DNA from: Thermoanaerobaculia bacterium
Lineage (GTDB): Bacteria > Acidobacteriota > Thermoanaerobaculia > Multivoradales > UBA5704
Assembly (NCBI GenBank): GCA_025937035.1
Contig: JAICSG010000130.1
Span: 1 to 8,627 of the forward strand
Direction of reading: 5' to 3'
Length of the DNA: 8,627 nt
Part shown: positions 1 to 5,321 of the stretch, in pieces
Numbering within the stretch: the first letter of the stretch is position 1
How the letters are laid out: the number at the start of each line of letters is the position of its first letter
Program-made: the position numbers and the translations under genes
The notes under the pieces: model-generated
Databases searched by the model: none
Told to the model about the DNA's origin: nothing
Seen by the model: the letters and a program-made list of their open reading frames with translations, nothing else

Positions 1-41
1 GAATCCGGGCGGGTGGCGAATTGGGGCCGGCGGCGAAATCG

Positions 42-77
42 GACCGATCCGACTGATCCGTCCGATCCGTCCGATCG
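42..77. repeat. 9-bp tandem repeat, four copies
   Basis: Four contiguous 9-base units fit the consensus G(A/T)C(C/T)GATCC: 42-50, 51-59, 60-68 and 69-77. The last unit ends in G instead of C. The units are GATC-rich and end 66 bases before the mutL start. Read as protein, the array gives a DPTDPSD-type repeat, but I see no credible gene there. It may be a simple-sequence expansion or a binding-site cluster; the sequence does not decide which. Confidence 0.75.
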
Positions 78-131
78 GCGGGCCACCTACCCAATCCTCC
101 CGGCGCGCTCGTACGTCATATCTCCCGCCTG

Positions 132-143
132 TACAATCCACGC
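132..143 (+). promoter_or_regulatory. -10 hexamer of a probable leaderless mutL promoter
   Basis: TACAAT at 132-137 matches the sigma70-type -10 consensus at five of six positions. The usual start of transcription, about seven bases past the hexamer, falls on position 144, the first base of the mutL GTG codon. No convincing -35 is present: the 17-bp-spaced hexamer at 109-114 is TCGTAC. No Shine-Dalgarno sequence precedes the GTG. The simplest reading is a leaderless mRNA, but this is inferred from spacing alone. Confidence 0.55.
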
Positions 144-1946
144 GTGTCCAGAATCCACCTCCTCCCCGACCCCCTCGTCTCCCAGATCGCCGCCGGCGAG
201 GTGGTGGAGCGTCCATCCTCCGTGGTCAAGGAGCTGGTCGAGAACTCCCTCGACGCGGGGGCGGGGCTGATCGAGATCCAACTCGAGGGGGGCGGCAAGG
301 CGCGCATCGCCATCGGCGACGACGGCTCCGGCATGGGGCGCGACGACGCCCTCCTCGCCTTCGACCGCCACGCCACCAGCAAGATCGCCAGCTTCGACGA
401 CCTGGAGCGCGTCGCCACCCTCGGCTTCCGGGGGGAGGCGCTCGCCTCGATCGCCGCCGTGGCGCGGGTCGAGATGACCACCGCCGAGCGGCCCGGCGAG
501 GGGCACCGGGTGGTGATCGAGGGGGGGAAGGTGCGGGTGGCCGAGCCGTTCGCCCGGCCGCGTGGCACTACGATCGACGTCCGCTCGCTCTTCTTCAACG
601 TGCCCGCCCGGCGCAAGTTCCTCAAGGCCCCCCAGACCGAGCTGCGCCGCTGTGTCGAGGTGGTGCAGGGGTACGCCCTGGCGCGGCCGGACGTCCGCTT
701 CCAGGTCTTCCACGAGGGGCGGGAGCTGCTGGACGCCCTGCCGGCCCCGGGCACGGCGGCCGGCTCGCGCGAGCGCATCGGCCAGATCTTCGGCCCGGAG
801 CTGGCCCGCGAGCTGGCGGAGATCCCCGAGAGCGGGGGAGGGGAAGAGGCCATCCGCGGCTTCGTGGGGACCCCCGCCACCGCGCGCGGCCGGCGCCATT
901 TCATCTACGTGAACCGCCGCCTGATCCGCGACCGCGCCGTGCTCGCCAACTTCTACCGCGCCGTGCGCGACGAGTGGAGGAGCGAGGACTTTCCGGCCCT
1001 TTTCCTCTTCCTCGACATCGCCCCCGAGGACGTCGACGTCAACGTCCACCCCCAGAAGGCCGAGGTCCGCTTCCGCGAGCCCGCCCTGCTGGACCGCATC
1101 TACGACGCCCTCCGCCGCGCCCTGGAGCGCGCCCGCGGCGAGGAGGCCGCGCCGCTGAGGCCGCCCGCCGCCGAGCCGTACGTCCCCTTCGCCTGGCAGG
1201 GGCTGGGGGAGAGGAAGAGCGCATCGTCCTGGGACCGGCCCCGCGAATCTCCCGCGGTGCCCGCCCTCGTGGAGCTGCCGGTGACTCCCACCCGGCTGGC
1301 GACGCCGTCCTACGTCCCCGTCGAGAGGCCGATCGTGCCGCTCTCCGGCCGTAGCGGCGAGGCCCGTCCCTTCCGTCTGCTGGGCCAGTACAAGGGGACG
1401 CTGATCCTGCTCGAAGGGCCGGACGGCCTCTACGTGATCGATCAGCACGTGGCGCACGAGCGCATCCTCTTCGAGCGCCTGCGCCGGGCCATGGCCGCCG
1501 AGCGCCCTCCGGTGCAGCACCTCCTCTCGCCGGTCCTCCTCGACCTCTCTCCGGCCGAGCGGCTGCGGATCAACGAGCTCGCCTCCGGCCTCGAAGAGCA
1601 CGGCTTCGCCATCGCGGTCCTCTCGGGAGGCACCCTCGCCCTCACCTCGGTCCCGGCGGTCCTCTCCGCCGATGAAGCCGAGAGACTGCTGCGCAGCCTG
1701 GCCGCGGACTCCGGGGACGGCACCGCGGGAGCGGACGACCTCTCCCGGGAGATCCTGGAGAACCTCGCCGCCAGCATGGCCTGCAAGGCGGCGGTGAAGA
1801 TGCACCACCCCCTCTCCGCCCCCGAGATGGAGGCCCTGGTCGCCGAGCTCTTCACCGCCGAGCAGCCCTACGCCTGCCCCCACGGCCGGCCGATCGTCCT
1901 CCAGATGACCGACTCGGATCTGGAGCGGCGGTTCGGACGGCGATAG
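144..1946 (+). CDS. mutL: DNA mismatch repair protein MutL, endonuclease type
   Basis: MutL couples mismatch recognition by MutS to strand incision in post-replicative mismatch repair in the cytoplasm. The 600-residue length is normal for the family. The N-terminal GHKL ATPase is intact: E30 and N34 in ELVENSLDAGA, D59DGSG63, and G94FRGEAL100, followed by the conserved segment ending FFNVPARRKFLK. A Pro/Arg-rich linker (about residues 330-405) leads to the C-terminal dimerisation and nuclease domain. This domain carries the metal-binding motif DQHVAHERILFE (433-444), an ACKAAVK motif (C547) and CPHGRP (from C578). These mark the nicking form, as in Bacillus and Thermus and unlike E. coli MutL. 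The motif has Val436 where the family usually has Ala. The GTG start at 144 is chosen because the conserved N-terminus begins within a few residues and a -10 hexamer sits just upstream. rnc follows 20 bases downstream. No mutS is present in the window. Confidence 0.97.
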   Translation: MSRIHLLPDPLVSQIAAGEVVERPSSVVKELVENSLDAGAGLIEIQLEGGGKARIAIGDDGSGMGRDDALLAFDRHATSKIASFDDLERVATLGFRGEALASIAAVARVEMTTAERPGEGHRVVIEGGKVRVAEPFARPRGTTIDVRSLFFNVPARRKFLKAPQTELRRCVEVVQGYALARPDVRFQVFHEGRELLDALPAPGTAAGSRERIGQIFGPELARELAEIPESGGGEEAIRGFVGTPATARGRRHFIYVNRRLIRDRAVLANFYRAVRDEWRSEDFPALFLFLDIAPEDVDVNVHPQKAEVRFREPALLDRIYDALRRALERARGEEAAPLRPPAAEPYVPFAWQGLGERKSASSWDRPRESPAVPALVELPVTPTRLATPSYVPVERPIVPLSGRSGEARPFRLLGQYKGTLILLEGPDGLYVIDQHVAHERILFERLRRAMAAERPPVQHLLSPVLLDLSPAERLRINELASGLEEHGFAIAVLSGGTLALTSVPAVLSADEAERLLRSLAADSGDGTAGADDLSREILENLAASMACKAAVKMHHPLSAPEMEALVAELFTAEQPYACPHGRPIVLQMTDSDLERRFGRR

Positions 1947-1960
1947 CGGGCTGCTAATAT
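1932..1960 (+). promoter_or_regulatory. Extended -10 promoter of rnc, probably leaderless
   Basis: TGCTAATAT at 1952-1960 is an extended -10 element (TGn followed by TAATAT at 1955-1960). A weak -35, TTCGGA at 1932-1937, lies 17 bases upstream and overlaps the end of mutL. Seven bases past the hexamer is position 1967, the A of the rnc ATG, and no Shine-Dalgarno site lies between. rnc would therefore have its own leaderless transcript in addition to any read-through from mutL. This is inferred from motif and spacing. Confidence 0.6.
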
Positions 1961-1966
1961 CCCGTT

Positions 1967-2683
1967 ATGGCATTCGGCCGCCGCGACACCACACCTCTCG
2001 AGAAGCGCCTGGGCCACCGGTTCAAACGACTCGATCTCCTGCAGCTCTCGCTGACCCACCGCTCCTGGGCCAACGAGCAGGGGATTCCGGAGCACTACGA
2101 GCGACTGGAGTTCCTGGGCGACGCCGTCCTCGGGGTGGTGACCGCCGAGTGGCTCTACGCCAACCATCCCGAGCTCCCAGAGGGGGAGCTGTCCAAGCAC
2201 AAGGCGCAGCTCGTCAGCCGCGACACCCTGGCCAAGCACGCCCTGGAGCTCGACCTCGGATCGTCCCTGCGCATCGGGGTGGGGGAGGACCGCTCGGGGG
2301 GACGCGCCAAATCCTCCCTGCTCGCCGACTCCATGGAGGCGGTCTTCGGCGCCCTCTATCTCGACGGCGGGCTGGAGGTGGCGCGAAAGGCGATCCTCCC
2401 CATGCTGGAGAGCGCCTTCGAGGAGCGCACCCGGCAGGTGGTGACCGACGCCAAGACCCAGCTCCAGGAGGTCGCCCAGGCGCTCGGCTGGGACCTCCCC
2501 GACTACCGCGTCACCGACTCCATCGGCCCGGACCACAACAAGACCTTCGTCGTCGAATGCTGGCTGGCGGGAAAGCTCTGGGGCCGGGGCGAGGGACCCA
2601 GCAAGAAGATCGCCGAGCAGCGGTCCGCCGCGGACGCGCTGGTGAAGATCCCGGAAAGCCAGGAGAGTCAGGAACCGGAGTAG
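1967..2683 (+). CDS. rnc: Ribonuclease III
   Basis: RNase III cleaves double-stranded RNA; its classical roles are rRNA precursor processing, mRNA turnover and trimming of structured RNAs in the cytoplasm. The protein has 238 residues, a usual bacterial length. The N-terminal nuclease domain (about 8-150) holds the family signature ERLEFLGDAVL with E45, E48 and D52, and the second acidic pair D121 and E124 in LADSMEAVFGALYLDGG. All metal-binding positions are present. A C-terminal double-stranded RNA-binding domain (about 158-230) starts at DAKTQLQEVAQALG and contains GRGEGPSKKIAEQRSAADAL, the conserved dsRNA-contacting helix. The ATG at 1967 is the only sensible start. The gene follows mutL by 20 bases and has its own -10 element. 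In many bacteria rnc is paired with acpP, era or smc; here the neighbour is mutL. Hairpins and a terminator-bearing repeat element follow it. Confidence 0.97.
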   Translation: MAFGRRDTTPLEKRLGHRFKRLDLLQLSLTHRSWANEQGIPEHYERLEFLGDAVLGVVTAEWLYANHPELPEGELSKHKAQLVSRDTLAKHALELDLGSSLRIGVGEDRSGGRAKSSLLADSMEAVFGALYLDGGLEVARKAILPMLESAFEERTRQVVTDAKTQLQEVAQALGWDLPDYRVTDSIGPDHNKTFVVECWLAGKLWGRGEGPSKKIAEQRSAADALVKIPESQESQEPE

Positions 2684-2705
2684 GGGCGGCCCGGGGTGGC
2701 CGCCC
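2684..2705. other. GC hairpin directly after the rnc stop codon
   Basis: GGGCGGCC at 2684-2691 and GGCCGCCC at 2698-2705 form a perfect 8-bp stem with a six-base loop, beginning right after the TAG stop. There is no following T tract, so it is not a classic intrinsic terminator. It could protect the 3' end of the mRNA or act with the next hairpins. Confidence 0.6.
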
Positions 2706-2711
2706 TGGGGT

Positions 2712-2727
2712 GGCGGGCTGGCCCGCC
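2712..2727. other. Second GC hairpin downstream of rnc
   Basis: GGCGGGC at 2712-2718 and GCCCGCC at 2721-2727 form a perfect 7-bp stem with a two-base gap. It lies between the first hairpin and the 137-bp inverted-repeat element. There is no T tract. In double-stranded DNA it is a short palindrome; in RNA the two-base loop would force one pair to open. Confidence 0.5.
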
Positions 2728-2765
2728 CCTGCCCGGGCATGAATGCCCGGGCTACGTTGGAAACG

Positions 2766-2785
2766 AAAAGCCGGCTGAAGCCGAC
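2766..2785 (-). terminator. Inner hairpin, intrinsic terminator for minus-strand transcription
   Basis: On the minus strand, GTCGGCT (2785-2779) and AGCCGGC (2776-2770) pair with one G-U wobble around a two-base loop. TTTT (2769-2766) follows. It belongs to the left arm of the inverted-repeat element and mirrors the stronger terminator of the right arm. Nothing on the minus strand nearby obviously needs it, which suits a property of the element itself. Confidence 0.5.
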
Positions 2786-2811
2786 TCCGAAGACAGCGCC
2801 GCTCGTTCAGG

Positions 2812-2833
2812 AGCCGGGTTCACCCGGCTTTTT
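2812..2833 (+). terminator. Rho-independent terminator of the mutL-rnc unit
   Basis: AGCCGGGT (2812-2819) and ACCCGGCT (2822-2829) form a perfect 8-bp stem around TC, and TTTT (2830-2833) follows. This is a typical intrinsic terminator for + strand transcripts leaving rnc. It is the inner hairpin of the right arm of the 137-bp inverted-repeat element, so a repeat appears to supply the terminator of a housekeeping transcript. Confidence 0.75.
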
Positions 2834-2929
2834 GGTTGAAGCGTAGCCCGGGCATTCATGCCCGGGCGGGGGGCCGAGCCATCTGGCGATCTTTCCCCCC
2901 GGCACCCTCCTTGCTTGAGACCCCCCGGC

Positions 2930-4147
2930 ATGGAAACCCGCGCCGCGAGCCCGGCCGCTCCCCGTACGCCCAGCCCCGCACCTCTTCCAGCGCCCAGGCC
3001 CCCCCGCCAGCCCGGATGGCGGAGCCTGGACATCCTCCGGGCCGCGGCGCTGGTGATCGGGCTCGTTCTCCTCCTGCTCCTTCTCTGGGTGGCTCACGAC
3101 CTGATCTTCATCACCTTCCTGGGCGTCCTCTTCGGGCTCGCCGTGGCGCGCGGGGCCGACTTCCTGGAGCGTTACCGGATCCCCCGGGGCGTGGGCGCGG
3201 TCCTCATCGTGGCCGCCTTCCTGGGAGTGATCGTGGGGCTCGGAGCCTGGGCGGCGCCGACCCTGCGGGCCCAGTCGAGCGAGCTCCAGGCGCAGCTCCC
3301 CCAGGCCCTGAACCGGCTGGAAGGATGGATCGACAGCCACCGGGACGGCGTCGTCGGACAGCTCATGCCGCCCCCCGCGCCGGCGGCTCCCGCCCAGCCG
3401 CCCGCGGAGTCGCCTCAGGCGTCGCACGGTCTCTCCGGGAGCCTGCAGGGACAGCTTGGCGCCGTGGGCCGCTATCTCTTCTCCTTCCTCTCCTCGACCG
3501 TCGCCGTGGTGGGAGGGCTGCTGCTGATCCTCTTCACCGCGATCTACATCGGCGCCGAGCCGGACCTCTACCACAAGGGGCTGCTGCACCTCTTCCCGCA
3601 CGAGGCGCGCTCCCGGGCGGACGAGGTCCTCGACGCCATCGGCTTCACCCTGCGCCGCTGGCTGGTGGCGCAGCTCATCATGATGGCGTCGATCGGCGTG
3701 GCCACCGCCGTGGGCTTGAGCCTGCTCGGCGTCAAGGCGGCGCTGGCGCTGGGCCTGATCGCCGGCCTCCTGGAATTCATCCCCATGCTGGGGCCGATCC
3801 TCAGCGCCGTCCCCGGCATCGCGATGGCCTTCCTCGACTCGCCCCAGAAGGCCCTCTTCGTGGCCCTGGTCTACTGGGGGGTCCAGTTCCTGGAAGGGCA
3901 CATCCTGCAGCCGCTGCTGATGAAGCGCGGGGTCGACCTGCCGCCGGTGGTGACCCTGGTGGGCCTCTCGCTGATGGCCATCGTCTTCGGCTTCCTGGGC
4001 ATGCTGGTCGCCGTCCCCGTCCTCGCCGCCGTCATGGTGGCGATCAAGATGCTCTACGTCGAGGACGTGGTGGGGGACGACATCCAGGTCATGAACAGCC
4101 CCGACACCCCCGTCCCGCCGGGCAAGCCGGCCCATCCGGCGGCGTAG
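2930..4147 (+). CDS. AI-2E family transporter (PerM/TerF-like membrane protein)
   Basis: This is a 405-residue polytopic inner-membrane protein of the AI-2E_transport family. Characterised members export the autoinducer AI-2 (TqsA) or act as Na+(Li+)/H+ antiporters; the substrate here cannot be told. Hydrophobic segments lie at about 37-56, 58-75, 88-109, 186-207, 247-267, 268-300 (two short segments), 308-322 and 342-375. The family core is clear: LEFIPMLGPILSAVPGIAMA at 281-300, then GHILQPLLMKRGVDLPPVV at 323-341. Oddities are a Pro/Ala-rich N-terminal tail (residues 7-28) and a Pro-rich insert (about 147-168) in the extended region between membrane segments three and four. The frame is open up to an ATG at 2858, but that codon is inside the terminal palindrome of the repeat element, so I prefer 2930. 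No clear ribosome site precedes either start. The gene is separated from rnc by terminators and followed by the 21-bp array, so it looks monocistronic. Confidence 0.88.
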   Translation: METRAASPAAPRTPSPAPLPAPRPPRQPGWRSLDILRAAALVIGLVLLLLLLWVAHDLIFITFLGVLFGLAVARGADFLERYRIPRGVGAVLIVAAFLGVIVGLGAWAAPTLRAQSSELQAQLPQALNRLEGWIDSHRDGVVGQLMPPPAPAAPAQPPAESPQASHGLSGSLQGQLGAVGRYLFSFLSSTVAVVGGLLLILFTAIYIGAEPDLYHKGLLHLFPHEARSRADEVLDAIGFTLRRWLVAQLIMMASIGVATAVGLSLLGVKAALALGLIAGLLEFIPMLGPILSAVPGIAMAFLDSPQKALFVALVYWGVQFLEGHILQPLLMKRGVDLPPVVTLVGLSLMAIVFGFLGMLVAVPVLAAVMVAIKMLYVEDVVGDDIQVMNSPDTPVPPGKPAHPAA

Positions 4148-4163
4148 CCCGAAGCTCGCGCGC

Positions 4164-4330
4164 GGAAGCCTGAGATTCCGTTCTGGAAGCGTCAGGTTCC
4201 ATTCTGGAAGCCTCAGAAACCGATCTGAAAGCCTGAGAAACCGTCTTCGGAGCCGCCGTTCGCGGCTGGAAGCTCGCGGTTCCATCTCCAAAGCCTCAGA
4301 TTCGGCTCCGGAAGCCTGAGATTCCGTCCT
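4164..4330. repeat. Array of eight imperfect 21-bp tandem repeats
   Basis: The units are 4164-4184, 4185-4205, 4206-4226, 4227-4247, 4248-4267 (20 bases, most diverged), 4268-4288, 4289-4309 and 4310-4330. The typical unit is GGAAGCCTGAGATTCC followed by a five-base spacer such as GTTCT. Units 1, 2, 6 and 8 keep the dyad GGAA-N8-TTCC. The centre is CTGAG in units 1, 4 and 8 and its reverse complement CTCAG in units 3 and 7, so neighbouring units can pair as hairpins. The array starts 17 bases after the transporter stop. A 21-bp period equals two turns of the helix and also seven codons, so frames on both strands stay open through it. I do not recognise the family. It could be a multi-site protein-binding array, a 3' RNA structure or a minisatellite. 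Confidence 0.85.
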
Positions 4331-4499
4331 GACTCGGTGGCTTGACGGGTTGGATGAGCCTGCTTTCGTTTCGTAGCTCCCAGCTTCGGGTCTGTATCTA
4401 CAAGATTTCGTCTCGTCCCGGGAGCTTTCGATCCGGAATGCAATGGATTGTTCTTTGAAAGAGGTCTTTTCTCTCGTGGAAGTTCTCGAAAAATAGGGA
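4331..4499. other. AT-rich intergenic stretch without a gene
   Basis: Base composition drops sharply after the 21-bp array: positions 4441-4500 contain 23 G or C in 60 by my count, against a clearly GC-rich background. I see no gene in it. A 7-bp inverted repeat, AGCTCCC at 4375-4381 and GGGAGCT at 4420-4426, encloses 38 bases and may be chance. The stretch ends in the promoter at 4500-4527. It may be a regulatory region or a scar from insertion. Confidence 0.5.
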
Positions 4500-4527
4500 T
4501 TGACCCTGGCTCGCGAACGGCTACTAT
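4500..4527 (+). promoter_or_regulatory. Near-consensus sigma70-type promoter for the small coiled-coil gene
   Basis: TTGACC (4500-4505) and TACTAT (4522-4527) are separated by 16 bases, and each differs from consensus by one base. Transcription should start near 4534, giving a leader of about 84 bases before the ATG at 4618. This and the promoter at 5166-5194 are the two strongest promoters in the window. Confidence 0.75.
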
Positions 4528-4604
4528 TAGGAAACCTTGATGCGCACAAGGCCAAAGAAGGGAGCTGTAAGGGACGTTGAGCTTAACCAAACAAGAGTCA
4601 GGAC

Positions 4605-4610
4605 AAGGAG
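4605..4610 (+). promoter_or_regulatory. Shine-Dalgarno site fixing the start at 4618
   Basis: AAGGAG at 4605-4610 lies seven bases before the ATG at 4618. An in-frame upstream ATG at 4540 has no such site and would sit only about six bases into the predicted transcript. The Shine-Dalgarno match therefore favours the shorter protein. Confidence 0.7.
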
Positions 4611-4617
4611 AGAACGT

Positions 4618-5016
4618 ATGGCGGCCAAAGGTCAATCGTATGCAGAGAAGCTCAGTCGTTGGGAAGTTCTGATCACCAATGCGAAGCCGGCTCTTCCGGA
4701 CATGCCTCACCTCACCGAGGACGTGACGGCGCTCGATCAGAAGCTTGGACAGGTGCGGACCCTCCAGAGCCAACTGGAAGACCTGCGCTCCCAGGCGAGG
4801 ACGATCCGTCAGGCGATCCAGGTCGCGGCCCGGGACGGTGAGAAGGTCCGCACCCGGGTGGGGGCCAGCCTGAAGGGGAAGTACGGCTTCGAGAACGAAG
4901 CGCTGGTGAAGTACGGCTTCAAGCCCCGTCCGCAGGTGGTCCGCCGTCGCAAGACCACGGAGGAGCCGCCGCCGGCCGGCCAGCCGGAGACCAAGCCGCC
5001 GGGCGGCGCGAAGTAG
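4618..5016 (+). CDS. Small basic coiled-coil protein of unknown function
   Basis: I cannot assign a function to this 132-residue protein. It begins MAAKGQSYAEKLSRWEVL. Residues about 29-75 are a charged, Leu/Gln-rich segment (LDQKLGQVRTLQSQLEDLRSQ) likely to form a coiled coil or helical hairpin. A conserved-looking basic stretch around 80-108 follows, with GASLKGKYGFENEALVKYGF and a KPRPQVVRRRK tail motif. The C-terminus is a Pro/Gly/Lys-rich, probably disordered tail. There is no signal peptide or membrane segment, so it is probably cytoplasmic. From memory of similar small proteins with a 'G-Lys/Arg-tyrosine-Gly ... Phe-Gly' motif before an Arg/Lys tail, it may belong to a widespread uncharacterised family, but I cannot verify this. 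It has its own promoter, a strong Shine-Dalgarno site and its own terminator, so it is monocistronic and probably well expressed. The frame also stays open to an ATG at 4540 (158 residues), which lacks a ribosome site. Confidence 0.78.
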   Translation: MAAKGQSYAEKLSRWEVLITNAKPALPDMPHLTEDVTALDQKLGQVRTLQSQLEDLRSQARTIRQAIQVAARDGEKVRTRVGASLKGKYGFENEALVKYGFKPRPQVVRRRKTTEEPPPAGQPETKPPGGAK

Positions 5017-5045
5017 GGTCGCCGCTCGACGGGCTCATGCAGGTC

Positions 5046-5080
5046 CCGGGGGGCCGGAAGCCCCCCGGTGTTTGTCGTTC
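5046..5080 (+). terminator. Strong rho-independent terminator after the small gene
   Basis: CCGGGGGGC (5046-5054) and GCCCCCCGG (5060-5068) form a perfect 9-bp stem with a five-base CGGAA loop, followed by a T-rich run from 5069. It lies 29 bases after the stop codon of the small coiled-coil gene and isolates it from the PLD gene. Confidence 0.85.
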
Positions 5081-5165
5081 ACCAACAGTCTTGATAATGA
5101 CCTTGGCGATCGAATTCTGTGTTGCTGAAAAGGCGATTGTGTCTTCGTGATCTCCAAAGGAATCA

Positions 5166-5194
5166 TTGACGGATCTTGGAGGGTAGCTTAGAAT
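5166..5194 (+). promoter_or_regulatory. Near-consensus sigma70-type promoter for the PLD gene
   Basis: TTGACG (5166-5171) and TAGAAT (5189-5194) have the ideal 17-base spacing, and each differs from consensus at one position. Transcription should begin near 5201, leaving a leader of about 120 bases before the ATG at 5322. The stretch 5081-5165 between the preceding terminator and this promoter is AT-rich and holds no gene or clear site that I can see. Confidence 0.75.
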
Positions 5195-5310
5195 CGAAGC
5201 ATCAACCTATAAGCGACAATTGACCCATGAGCGAGCTGACGGATACCCGCACCTTTGCTCGATATTGCCTTCACTTGCAGAGTGTGCTCGGCGTTGCGCG
5301 CCAACTCGAC

Positions 5311-5315
5311 GGAGG
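5311..5315 (+). promoter_or_regulatory. Shine-Dalgarno site fixing the PLD start at 5322
   Basis: GGAGG at 5311-5315 is six bases before the ATG at 5322. The frame is open further upstream to a TTG at 5220, but that codon lacks a ribosome site, and the translated upstream part (Cys/Arg-rich) does not look like protein. Confidence 0.75.
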
Positions 5316-5321
5316 CCAGCC

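Larger units (their letters stand above)
2731..2867. repeat. 137-bp inverted-repeat element (REP/BIME- or MITE-like)
   Basis: Each end is a 22-bp palindrome (2731-2752 and 2846-2867) built from arms GCCCGGGCAT and ATGCCCGGGC around a two-base centre. The centre is GA at the left and TC at the right, so the two ends are exact reverse complements. Including the next four bases, the outer 26 bases of each arm are perfect reverse complements. Similarity continues imperfectly inward to about 2791 on the left and 2806 on the right, leaving a centre of roughly 14 bases. The whole unit could fold into one long hairpin or cruciform with smaller hairpins inside each arm. This architecture is typical of REP/BIME elements mobilised by a Y1 (RAYT) transposase or of small MITEs. 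No transposase is visible here, and dispersal in the genome is inferred, not seen. Confidence 0.8.

Noticed and set aside
87..1883. Minus-strand open frame of 598 codons opposite mutL.
   Set aside because: Shadow of the mutL coding sequence; the translation is low-complexity Gly/Glu/Ala/Arg with no family motif, whereas the + frame has all MutL motifs.
4164..4330. CRISPR array.
   Set aside because: The 21-bp units are directly abutting, imperfect and without unique spacers, and there are no cas genes.
4375..4426. Inverted repeat AGCTCCC/GGGAGCT as a regulatory RNA or operator.
   Set aside because: Seven-base arms 38 bases apart are not enough to exclude chance; no promoter or T tract accompanies them.
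2807..4555. Long minus-strand open frame (582 codons) with a heptad-like RNLRLPE repeat at its N-terminal part.
   Set aside because: It is antisense to the clear AI-2E transporter gene, its His/Gly/Asp/Arg-rich translation is typical of shadow frames in high-GC DNA, and the heptads simply reflect the 21-bp array read in codons.
4213..4773. 186-codon minus-strand frame across the AT-rich region and part of the 21-bp array.
   Set aside because: It overlaps the small coiled-coil gene, and the translated array portion is only the repeat. No family motif and no promoter in that direction was seen.
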